From assembly GCA_003427395.1 (NCBI GenBank), contig BFEA01000326.1, positions 780,257-813,670 of the forward strand: a stretch of DNA of 33,414 nt. Direction: 5' to 3'. Source of the DNA: Chara braunii (Eukaryota > Streptophyta > Charophyceae > Charales > Characeae). The translations under genes and the position numbers were made by a program. Positions within the stretch are counted from its first letter, which is position 1. The number at the start of each line of letters is the position of its first letter. A model generated the notes under the pieces. That model searched no databases. It had not been told where the DNA came from and saw only the letters and a program-made list of their open reading frames with translations. Positions 19,767 through 29,400 of this stretch are shown piece after piece.

Positions 19767-20312
19767 TGCCCATCCACTCGCCCGAAATGTGGAAGTGTGT
19801 AGAGATCCATACTTGCTGAACTTTATAAATAAGATGAGCAAGGTGTTATGATTGAATCCTCGTCGGATAACATAATTCTTTAGGTTGTTTCGAAATTGCA
19901 CAATCATATCCATCCTCTCGCCTTAGACGGTTGTTTGGATGTTTGATGAGATCCGGACTTGTTTAAAAGACTTAGTGTAGTGATAGGCACGACCATCCGG
20001 GAACCCTGTGCGGAAGCGTGTTGAGATCCATACATGTTAAACTCAAAGTTCATAAATGTGATGAGTTAGGTGTCATGATTGAATCCTTGTTGGATAACAC
20101 ATTTCTTTGGGGTATCCCAAAGTTCTGCAAGCGTGCCAATCATCTCGCCGGAGACGGTTGTTTGGATGTTGATGAGATCCGGACTTCTTTAAAATACTTA
20201 GTGCGATGATGGACACGCCTACCATCTCGCCTGATATGTGGAAGTGTGTTGAGATCCATACTTGTTTACAATTATGATGAGCAAGGTGTCAGGATTGTAT
20301 CCTTGTTAGACA
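19767..20312 (+). repeat. ~225-bp tandem repeat, two full units and one partial
   Basis: The word GTTGAGATCCATAC (or GTAGAGATCCATAC) occurs at about 19800, 20021 and 20249. Each is followed by GATGAG, AGGTGTNATGATTGAATCC and GGATAACA words. Then, in units 1 and 2 only, come GACGGTTGTTTGGATGTT and GATGAGATCCGGACTT. Units differ by substitutions and small indels. ORFs in it are not conserved between units. Confidence 0.8.
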
Positions 20313-20362
20313 TGTTCGCTTTGAACAATGTGTCATTGTAGACTTCAAAGAAAGTAATATAA

Positions 20363-21290
20363 CAGTTACAGCAGTACTCGAAGTACAACTCCAAATATTC
20401 ACTGTTCGTATTGTAACAAGTAGTCAATTTTGACATACAAGTCCGCTTCCTGCAACAACACTTGTCATATCACACAAGAACTTTAAATTGTGCATATTTT
20501 TTATCGACTTCGTACTTTAATTGACCATGCGCAAAAGGATTTGGTACAAACGCAAAGTTATTGGTTCCATGTAACGCAGGCGGTCCCAAGACGTATGATT
20601 GTATGCGCATGCAAGAGACGTGATGGTAGTGGTCTTTGCGTAATGAACCGCACACTCAAACACTTGTCAAGATTTGTCTTGCATCCACACACCAATTTTC
20701 GCTGCATACAGTATTAGTATTGATAGTATTTGATGTCAATCATATGTACACTTTTGGTTGACCTGAATACAATTTGAAACAAGGAACACAATGTGCGCTT
20801 GCTCCGCCGCATGAGAGACGAGCAGTTACAGCAGTAGTCGAAGTACAACTCAAAATGTTCACCGTTTGTATTGTAACAAGCAGTCAATTTCGACATACCA
20901 GTTCGCTTCCTGCGACAACACTTGTCATATCACATAAGAACTTAAAATTTTGCATATTTTTTATCGACTCCACTCTTTAATTGACCATGCGCAAAAGGCT
21001 TTGGTACAAACGGAAATCTATTGGTTCCACGTAATGCAGGCGGTCCTAAGGCGTATAATTGTATGCGCATACAAGAGACGTGATGTTAGTGTTTTTTGAC
21101 ACTCTTTGCATAATAAACCGCACACTCAAACACTCGCCGAGATTTGTCTTGCATCCACACACCAATTTTCGCTGCGTACAATACTATTATTGATAGTATT
21201 TGATGTCAACCATATGTACACTTTTGGTTGACCCAAACACGATTTGAAACAAGGAAGACAATGCGCACTTACTCCGCTGCATGACAGAGG
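20363..21290 (+). repeat. ~460-bp tandem duplication
   Basis: The sequence from CAGTTACAGCAGTACTCGAA (20363) to the ATGAGAGACGAG region (about 20820) is repeated from 20823 to about 21290. Shared words at constant spacing include GACCATGCGCAAAAGG, GCAGGCGGTCC, GTATGCGCAT, CATCCACACACCAATTTTCG and CATATGTACACTTTTGGTTG. No ORF of interest lies in it. Between 21291 and 21492 I see nothing. Confidence 0.85.
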
Positions 21291-21492
21291 ACTGGGACGT
21301 GACAGAGATTCGAAAGTCAAGACATGACTCGAGATTTACAGTGAGCATCCCAAAGACAACTCAAACTTGTTGCGACAAAAGAAAGAAATGGCGTGGTGAA
21401 AATGATAGTTGAGTAATATCAGGATTTAAAAAAATATAATAATTAATACATTAAATGTTTTCAAAGGAAAGTCTCTAAGTCAATGAAATTCA

Positions 21493-22558
21493 TCAAAGAC
21501 AACGACATTCTAAGATGCATAATGCCAATTGTCTTCTAATAAGCGGAATATCTTTAGAAAAGAACCTCAAAGGCGGTCGATCACCACGTTGCAACAGTGT
21601 CGCAAACATCAACATAAACACCCCGCAACTAACTCCATCCACTTGTCTTGGAACTCCCTCCATCACAACATTTGTTGCTACCGACTTCCAACTCCTACCG
21701 GATCGCCTATGTAATGTTTGACGTTCCAAATACTGTACAATCAACTCGAAAACACTAAGGTAAAAACTAGAATCGGCTATAACGCGAAAAAAATCGAAAA
21801 TTTCAAGAACATTATCTCTTAAGTTGACGGAAAGGAGGATCCAGTGATCATTATCTTTGTGGACAGGAACAAATATAATATCATATTAAAGCAGATCCAC
21901 GTTTTTAGCTCACCTTTCCACCCCGCCGTGTTCAGTTGCAATTTATAGAAAAAGAACGAATTAAAGTTGAAGACTGGAAGGCCTGACGGGATGTCACATA
22001 TTGCATATGCGGTCGTCCCCAATAGCGCCATGTAAAAATTGACCACCTCATCATTCACCCTGCCATCGATATGCGAGAGGGTGATAAAATTTTTTGCTGC
22101 AATTCGTAACTGACCATTGCCAAGGGTAGAGACAACAATGTTAGGTGGCACCGAGCCTCGTTTAATGTAGTCCAAACCCGCAAGCTTCGAGGTGCACTCA
22201 CTGCAGCGAATCTTCCCCCGCGTGTTCCAGGTGTCGTGGCCCGCACTGCACAACATCGAGCAAAGGACACACAGGGTAGTGAGAAACGAAGTTCTAAGGA
22301 TTATCCTTCATTGCACGACGAGTAGCTAAGTATTTCTCATACATGGCATGACCCCCAGTCACAGATCGTGCATATGTCCCTTTCTCTGGGGGCAGAAGGG
22401 AAAGACACTCCTCAATGGCAATGGCATGCTCTTTCTTCCCGATCTCGACATCAACCCTTGATGCCTTTAACATAACCATGTGTTTTGTCGTCAACTCCGG
22501 GACTATCTGCAATATGTGTTCCGGATATTTTGAGGACCTTCGTGTTCGAGATGACCCT
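21493..22558 (-). pseudogene. Ulp1/SENP-type cysteine protease (peptidase C48), probably broken, possible introns
   Basis: C48 proteases process or remove SUMO-like modifiers and are often carried by plant and algal transposons. Reading the minus strand: an upstream exon-like frame (PELTTKHMVMLKASRVDVEI) starts after a strong acceptor-like TTTCTCCTGTTGTTTAG near 22559. Next is LSHIDGRVNDEVVNFYMALL, the Ulp1 substrate-site helix with Trp replaced by Arg before VNDE, then NFNSFFFYKL. After a break near 21886-21915 come YDIIFVPVHKDNDHWILLSV (catalytic His), IFDFF with Asp 17 residues after the His, and PRQVDGVSCGVFML. There the oxyanion Gln lies six residues before the catalytic Cys (codon 21625-21627), as in Ulp1. 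The break is a frame change plus TAA (21886-21888) inside conserved sequence. An alternative is a ~60-base intron from an AAG|GTGAGC donor. A second intron may end at TTGTGCAG near 22248. Confidence 0.82.
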
Positions 22559-23506
22559 ACCCCTAAACAACAGGAGAAAGGCAAAACGAAAAATGAATAC
22601 ACGTTTCCAAACACGAACCGGACGAAAGTGACAATTTGAGAATCATGTAATCTAGAAGACATATGACCTATCCAATTACAGAACCCCGTTTTGTTATGAT
22701 CATGAGCACCGAGGTGCGTGAGCGCGGCTGGAAAACAAAACGACTAGCGCATTCGAATTCGACACTCCCGCCCTTCGGAAAGGAAAATCACAACAAGACA
22801 CAGAAGCGGAAACCAAACATCCCCGAAGTCCTGATTCCGACAAACTTTTTTCTAATCTAGGCACATAAAGACTAACGGCATCACGCATCGGTATTGGAAG
22901 TGCGGATCCCGGCGGACTAAAGCCACCACTCTTTCCGAGAAAGAAAAATCGCCACTCCATTTTGTGAGGGAAGGCTTCAACAAAAACACACATGTTTTTG
23001 TTGTAGTATGCCCTGCACGCGACCAGCAACCTGGCCGACTCACAGGAAGGTCGATCACATGTACTTGGAAGGAGTGGTGGCTGTAGCATGTCGGCATCAA
23101 GAACTCCCCGCATCGACAGACACTGTGGTCACTCCTTGTGTGTATGGTACTGAAGGTAGTCCGCCGACATCCGGACTAGGGAGGAAGCCGCACTCTCGCT
23201 CTTGGAAGCCTGGGCGCGCAGATAGAGTGGCGTTTCTCACAGCTTACCGGCCGGTTTGTCCCTCCACTCCTTCGTCAGTGAAGTTGGCGCGAGCAAGGTT
23301 AGCACATCGAGAGCTTGAGTCCCGACCCTAGATTTTTTTAGGGACGTGACATGTTGTCGTCCCCCAAGCCCACCTTCCCCTTCACTGGGGATGGTCACCG
23401 GCAGTATCGTAGAGTTCGGCGGCGAGAAAGTGATGGCAGATGCCGCGGAAGGTTTGACGTTTCGAGGGTCGTCGACATTAGGCGTTGTGAACGTCTGCGC
23501 GGACAC
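22559..23506 (-). pseudogene. Unknown protein-like frame upstream of the Ulp1 protease
   Basis: On the minus strand one frame is open from 23506 to a TGA at about 22700, with only two TGAs inside it (near 23237 and just upstream of 23113). It reads SAQTFTTPNVDDPRNVKP, LTKEWRDKP, then VLDADMLQPPLLPSTCDRPS, CRAYYNKNMCVFVEAFPHKM and EWRFFFLGK. I recognise no domain. The low stop count, the same strand as its neighbours and the position 5' of the Ulp1 domain suggest it is the middle of the same broken gene or a neighbour in the same element. The part from 22700 to 22559 is probably non-coding or intronic. The ORFs on the plus strand opposite it are shadows. Confidence 0.4.
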
Positions 23507-25332
23507 GTGGTGGTCACCTCAGATGCCATCGATAACTTCTTCGACGTCTATACAACCACTCGGTTTAGATAGGCTCACAACAACAGGAGCCTCGTTAAGC
23601 CGGTGTTGGAGATCGACGACAGACGTCAGTGCTTGGACGTCATAGTCATCACGTTATGCCGAAAGGTTGCTGACCACCCGTGTCTCCATCTCCATTGCTG
23701 TCGCATCGTCGTCGTCTTCATCCTTACGATATTCTGCGTACAGCAGCCCGAATCCATCAGAGAACTCCCCACATTCGGCATCATCGTCACTCATTGTCCA
23801 TTCGTCGTCTCCAATATCGACGTCCCCTTTTGCCCCCTCTTTCCTTCAAACAACTCACTCAACTCCGTTTCTCCCCCTTCCTCTCCTTTCTTCCCTTCCT
23901 CCTTTTCTTCCTCCCCTTCATCCCCTTCTTCCTCCTCTTCTTCCTCCTTTCCTTACTCCCCTTCCTCCCCTTCCTCTCCTTCCTCCCCTTCCTCCCCTTC
24001 CTCCCCTTCCTCCCCGTCCTCCCCTTCCTCCATTACCCCCCTTCCTTCCCTTGCATGCAATCCATCCACTTCTCCCAAACCCTTGTCAAATTCCGACGAC
24101 CGGGCTTGTGGCTCCACGCACGCTGCCCCTCCCGCCGGCACTATAATCCCTGGTTGCCCCCCCCTGCCTGAAGAAGTTCGGATGTCAGCGAAATTCATTG
24201 TCTCCCAGTCGTCGGGCCCTCCACTTGTACCCTCTCGGTCCAAGCGAAGCGGTCGTCGCTCCCCCTCAGGCGGCGCATTCCCGTCCCTCCCCGCACCACT
24301 GTCAATTGTAGGATCATGACTCGGCACCCTCACTTCCGACCAGCTCTGCGCGGCCGACCACTGTGTCGGCAGCTCAACCATTGTAGTTCAGATCTCGGCG
24401 GACTTGAACGTTCCGCCCGAGCCACCACGGAGACCAACCGAGGCTGCCATCATCTCTCTCACCGAGCCGACGGACGAAGTAGGCACGTCGACGGACTGTG
24501 TCGAGTCCTCTAGACCGGGACCAGTAGACTGTAGACTACCGAAGGCCTCCTTCGCAACACCACCACTGCCTTCCGTTGGCGCTGTGTCGCAGTGAGGCTC
24601 TCCCTCCCCACCAGGCGGGACTCTTGTGCCACCCCCCACATTGTCGCCTCCGTCCCCCCCACTATCTGGTGCCCAGGCCCCGGAACTCCCGTGTGCCCAA
24701 CTGGGAGGGGGAATTTTCCAGTCCACCATGCCCTTCGAGGGACTCGTATCGAGTGCGTGGTACTCCGCCAGTTCCAACCAGCACTTGTCATACAGTCGCC
24801 CGACTGTGGAAATGACGGACACGTCGTCGAATGCAAACGAGTCATTTTCGACCCTCACTTTTTAAAGGACCGAAATTCTGGCGAGGTCCAGGAGGTTTGA
24901 CTTCGACTCGTGAGGGAGAGGCATCCATCCTCTGCCTGAGAAAGCGACGGCCACGACCCACTCGCCCTTTTGGATCGCCGGCTGGATGACTCCTGGATGC
25001 CAAATCATGTCATGGCCCCAGTCCACCTCAAGCGAATGACTTTGCGGCTCAGCAAGGAAGTGAATGTTGTCATCCTTCCAAGACAAATGATCGGGCGGGA
25101 TATCAGACCCAGGACGCAATGTGAGATGGGTGACGACGAGAGCTTTCAGTCTCTCCAGCAACTTCATCGGGGTTGTGTCAGGCGCCGGTTTCACCATCGG
25201 TGACACGAGGGATGTCGGGCTTGTTGACGGACCTGCCAACGACGACCCTGGGGCGTGCTGTGCGGGAGGTGGGTCGTACTGCGGGTCGAGGCTCTCGATG
25301 TCGCTCTCCTCCTCGTGAGAGAAGGTTAACAA
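23507..25332 (-). pseudogene. Pro/Gly-rich and acidic protein-like frame (unknown)
   Basis: The minus strand from 25332 reads LTFSHEEESDIESLDPQYDP, then a folded-looking segment (LLERLKALVVTHLTLRPGSD, EVDWGHDMIWHPGVIQPAIQ, KGEWVVAVAFSGRGWMPLPH). TAA at 24862-24864 is followed in frame by VENDSFAFDDVSVISTVGRL and a Gly/Pro/Ser-rich part. TGA at 24388-24390 is followed in frame by PEGERRPLRLDREG and an acidic EEGEEG tract over the CTTCC minisatellite (stop near 23953). After a register change an acidic stretch (IGDDEWTMSDDDAECGEFSD) continues toward the 23506 frame with two more stops. I do not recognise the family. Large plus-strand ORFs here are shadows of the Pro/Ser-coding reverse strand. 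The start is a TTG-opened frame, and the true start is unknown because a repeat lies just upstream. Confidence 0.45.
23868..24037. repeat. CTTCC/CTCC minisatellite
   Basis: The plus strand is a pyrimidine tract made of CCTTCCTCC-like 9-mers, most regular at 23952-24037. On the minus strand it encodes an almost pure Glu-Gly repeat in the frame of the acidic protein. The period of nine keeps that frame, which is consistent with expansion inside a coding region. Confidence 0.85.
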
Positions 25333-25344
25333 CAGTCGTATTTT

Positions 25345-25740
25345 TCATCAACACTTCAGGACACCCTTCACCACTTCACGATGTAGCCTAGCTAAACAGG
25401 TGGTTTTCAGGGTCTTCGGAGCTTTCACCACTTCAGGACCATTCAGGTCTGAAGTAGTGAAAGTTTCGAAGACCCTAAAAACCACTTGTTTAGGCAGGCT
25501 GCGTCCTCAAGTGTTAAAGGGTGGTTTTCAGGGTCTTCGGACCTTTCACCACTTCAAGACCATTTTGGATTTTTCAAACTGCCCAAAACTCTCACTTGAC
25601 CACTTCAGGACACCCTTCACCACTTCAAGATGCAGCCTGCCTAAACAGGTGGTTTTCAGGGTCTTCGGACCATTCACCACTTCAGGACCATTCGGGATTT
25701 TCAGACTGCCCAAAACTCTCACTTCATAATTTTCATTCAT
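25345..25740. repeat. Foldback and direct-repeat block (CACCACTTCAGGACC family)
   Basis: The core GGTGGTTTTCAGGGTCTTCGG appears in direct orientation at about 25399, 25521 and 25646. It appears once inverted at about 25467-25488. Positions 25360-25443 and 25444-25524 form an imperfect inverted repeat with arms of about 80 bases and almost no loop. CACCACTTCA(A/G)GA and CTGCCCAAAACTCTCACTT words repeat through the block. It lies exactly between two minus-strand protein-like frames (ending 25747, starting 25332). It is therefore either an insertion or the intergenic spacer of the same element. Confidence 0.75.
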
Positions 25741-25746
25741 GAATTT

Positions 25747-28613
25747 TCATCTACCCAATAACCGCTTGTGCTCCTCGTTCTCGTTCACGTCAAATTCGAC
25801 GCCTGTGGTTTCCTCGTCTTCCATGGAGATGAACGAAGAGTAACTGTCAAACTTCAACTCCTCCTCTGACTCCACGAAGTACAAGGACTGCAACCTTTCG
25901 AGAAATGTCTTCGCGTTAAACTTTATGAGGGAGACGCTGTGGTAGTTGTCTAGCAGCGCGAACCTGTGGTCCCTGCGGCGCACATACTCGGCGTCAGTAT
26001 CCTTCCTCAGCCGCGTTTGCAGGAACAAGAAGTCGTATATCTTGTTCCGCTTCCTCTCACTCAACTTGAACCACATGTCCGTCTTGTTGTTCCACATACG
26101 ACCCCGTGTCTCCTTCACGACCATGAACTCGCAATTGTGGGCCCCAAATTGATCTCGCTTTTGATAAGTTGCATCGCGCATTGCAAAACGTTGGAGTTCC
26201 CTTCCATCGTGACAACGTGCCGACCTGCCTTCAGTAGTTCCCACACGATTCGCACGTGCGGCTTTCCAAGGAAGACGACACCCTCTCCCTTCTTGCTGAT
26301 GTATTCGAGAAGATTAACGAATTGGGTGGGATTGCGTTCCATGTCCCCGTACACACTGCCCTGACGTGCAAGCGAGGTCTGCGACTACTCACAAGGCGTG
26401 AACGGAATCTCGAACACATCCGTTTGGGTAACCTTCTGTGGCAACCGCACTGCAGCAGCGGCACCTGCCGGCAGCCATACCTCGTAAACGACGAACGTGT
26501 TAGCGTGCAAAGCGTCACCCTTGAAGAGGATGTAAATCCGGTCGTCTTCCGTGTACAAATTGTTTCCGACAGGGAAACTTTTCTTCTCCTGAGTTCTCCT
26601 CACCCACTTACCTTCCAGGAGCTTCACGAAAGAAAGATGGTTCATACTGGCCATAAACGAGAGGTTATGCTGTCGCGGCACGAAAACGACGAGCGTCCAA
26701 TGCGACGGATACCACGTCTGAAGTTGGGAATGCAGAGTATCGAACGCTTGTGGTTTCCACAGCTTCAGGTCAACCGGTTCGCAGAGGTCGAGGACGAACG
26801 TGTGGCTCTCTGTGGCAGCCACCGCCTCCTTCAGCTCCGCACTCCTGATGTCCGCCTCCAAAGGGTCGTTGCCGAACGGTGCGATGGATGTCACGTCGCC
26901 CGTGTCTTTCCATTTTATGTGCACAATGCCTTCGGCAAGAGCGATCTCGCGACTCTTCCGAGTCAGTCTACTGCCAGTCAACGCGGAAAAAACCTTGTTT
27001 CTCCAGTCGATGGTCACCTTCATGTGACTGGCCAACTTCTCCGTCGCTTCAATGAGATAATCGTCGTCACAACCCATGTAAGGTTAGCGCTCCTTGAACA
27101 GCGAGGAGTCCGTAACGTATTTCCTGCTACCGTCCCACAACTCAGCATCCAATCCACGGCTTTCGAACTGATTGAAAATTGTGGACCTTGTTTTCAGGAA
27201 CGGGTACCTCTGGATCCAATCTGCATCCGGCGTCCTCTCGTGCTTGAACTAGTAGTAATTACACAAACGTACGAGCACGGGGTCGCACTTCACCAAATGC
27301 ACCATATCCTGCACGCTGAGCTTCCCCAGCTTCGCCAACGCCGGGGAGCCGACTTGGACCCAATCCATCTCGCAAGCGAGCACCTTCTTCAGGACATGAC
27401 ACTTCTCGTTGTCGGTTAGCGATTCCATCGCTTTCCAACAATGTGTGTCCGGCTCAGGCACTTGCGCTAACCAATCGCCCTCCTCTTTCTCGTTTTTGCA
27501 TTTCCTCGTCGGCGGGTTCACAAGGACGTTGTACACGACCTCCTTCCTTCCTAGCTTTTCATTGTCGATGTAGGCAACCACGTGCTTTACGTTTCTGACC
27601 TTCTTCTTTCTCACGATCCACTTTTCTTCGTCGTGGCCGAGCAATCTACCTGTCTCCCATCTCTCGAACAATTCAACGACCAGTTTCCAGACGTTCTCTC
27701 CGTCCACAGCCAGAGGGAAATAGGAACGCAAGGCAGCGTTTTGCTTCTTGATTGTGTCATCCCCCTTCTGATCCGCCATAATCCATAAGTTGTTGTACAA
27801 CGTCTTATGGAGCGCCACCGTACAGAATTCACGCCATTTCCGGACCGGTTCCTGTTTTCCGCTGGGCTTCCCCATAACAGCTCTCGGGAAACCGTTGTGC
27901 TTTCACTGCCACCGAATGTCTTTCATTGACAGCTTCAACTATCTTGGTGGCGCCTTGAGGTCCTTCCTGTTGTCTTGGGAATTGACAAGGAAATACCCTT
28001 CTAAGTCGTCGTCCGAAAAGTACGCCATTCATGTCGGTCACTGCTCGAAATTGTATTTCTTGGCCACATCGCTACCGAGCAACGACCTAGCTGCAGCCGC
28101 GTTGTGTTGTCCACACACCGTGTAGTAGTAGTATTGTCCCTCCAACTCGTCCCTCCATTCCTCAGGCTTCAAACATTGTGCCTTGTTCCCAAGAGTTGGT
28201 TTATGCATCCCCAACGGTGCCAGCTTCAGGGTTGGCAACTCATACGACTGCTCTTTGTTTTCGAACGCCAAGAGCATCGCTTCTTTGATCCCTTCAACGA
28301 GGACGGGATCCAGGGACCGCTGGTTGTACAGATCCTCCCAGTCCCCGAGGTCGACGACCTGCATAGGGCTAATCTCGAACTCCCGCTTTGTCCTAACGCC
28401 GTCTTTGTACTCGAGGAAGTACCCGACGTCGACGTCGATGGGAGGCCGTGGCATCGGTGGAAAGGACGGTCCAGACGCAGGCTGCTTTTGTTTCGAGGCC
28501 GGACGTTTGGTTCCTGGCCGGCCCTGCTCCCCCTTGGTTCCCTTCCGTTTCTCCCCCGCGGTCCTCGGGGCCTTGCTCTTCAATTCTTCGATGAGCCGGC
28601 CAACCCGTTATGA
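25747..28613 (-). pseudogene. ParB-like plus beta-class DNA-methyltransferase-like fusion, broken
   Basis: One minus-strand frame runs from about 28600 to 26160 with only seven stops (28038, 28029, 27939, 27903, 27249, 27084, 26385). After a frame change near 26160 it continues to the stop at 25747. The N part is basic (EKRKGTKGEQGRPGTKRP). ParB/sulfiredoxin-like motifs follow: NQRSLDPVLVEGIKEAM (about 28290-28340) and YYYYTVCGQHNAAAARSLLG (about 28080-28140), resembling the GxxR/GQHR-AA motif of ParB domains. After a long region come SHTFVLDLCEPVDLKLW (about 26755-26810; the place of a DPPY motif), HWTLVVFVP, and RNPTQFVNLLEYI (about 26300-26335). Then comes FLGKPH followed by LLKAGRHVVTMEGN. 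This order and spacing resemble the C-terminal HPTQKP and FAGSGTT-GRxxxGIE blocks of beta-class N6-A/N4-C methylases. The motif I glycines are mostly lost. A tail (NNKTDMWFKLSERKRNKIYD) is unknown. The family call is inference from motifs. Confidence 0.65.
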
Positions 28614-29400
28614 CGATCTCCCCTCCTCTTTTGCGGAGTGCCTAGATTGCCTTGGACACCCGCGGTTCCCTCCTTCGTACCCTGACCCTCGCTAGTCTCC
28701 AAGTCGACCTCTGAAGAGACTGCCACCTTTGATGTAGCTGCCACACGCTCCTCTCGAACCGGAGCGTCATCTAGGACCCCTGGTATAGACAGCACAGACC
28801 GGTCTCTTCGCCTCAACGGCGAAGTCGTCATCTGCGGAGGCTCCTCATCCTCGCTGTCGTTGAAATGACCACAACTCTCGCCACGATGCAGCTGAGTAGC
28901 AGCACCAGAACCCTGATCTCCCCCCTCCGGCGCCGCCCCGCTGGATTCGCAACCGCTGCACAGTCGCAATGGCAACGAGAGCCTTTGGAAGGGGCCGACG
29001 TAGTAGGGGACGTCGAGGATGATGTTTTTTTCCCCAACAAGTTAAAAATTTCACGTGCCAAAACAAAACTACCCGCGCAAACGAGTTCGCTGTAGAACGG
29101 GGTGTTCACAACACCCGCTCCGAACCCCTCAAACAATTCCACATCCAACAGCGGCGCTACCCTTGGCGTAGTAAACCTTTTGCATATAGAATCGTCGTCG
29201 TCCCCCCTTCGCGTCCTCCCACCGCAAGACTCCCCTAAACACTTTACGCCGTTTGTTGTCATCGAAGAAGATGACAAGACCACATGGCTGCGCAACGGGG
29301 TTGGAAGTGTCTCCACAACACCAGTCGACGAACCATTTCGACTTTGCGTGGTCGGACCACGATTTGTGGCCAGTAGATGATCGCCTTCGGTAACCGTTGC
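28614..29400 (-). pseudogene. Low-complexity N-terminal extension of the ParB-methylase-like gene, frame-broken
   Basis: Upstream of the ParB-like domain the minus strand stays protein-like but changes register. About 28970-29400 reads RFTTPRVAPLLDVELFEGFG, NTPFYSELVCAGSFVLAREI and FNLLGKK-SSSTSPTTSAPSKG. After a shift near 28970 it reads FNDSEDEEPPQMTTSPLRRR, then EERVAATSKVAVSSEVDLET and a Gly/Thr-rich part ending at a TGA near 28580. It looks like a disordered Ser/Pro/Asp-rich region. No domain is recognised, and no start codon can be chosen. The 5' side abuts the satellite array, so the true 5' end may be missing. Confidence 0.4.

Noticed and set aside
23603-24319. Plus-strand Pro/Ser-rich ORFs of 159-238 codons
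   Set aside because: Three overlapping frames are all open because of the CTTCC minisatellite. They are not independent genes.
26256-27419. 387-codon plus-strand ORF, the longest in the window
   Set aside because: It is antisense to the ParB-methylase-like frame, which holds the recognisable motifs. The plus-strand product shows no domain and its openness follows from the codon use of the other strand.
25747-28583. Stop-codon reassignment (TAA/TAG as Gln) as an explanation of the in-frame stops
   Set aside because: TGA also interrupts the same frames, there are true frame changes, and the intact family A gene uses TAG as its end.
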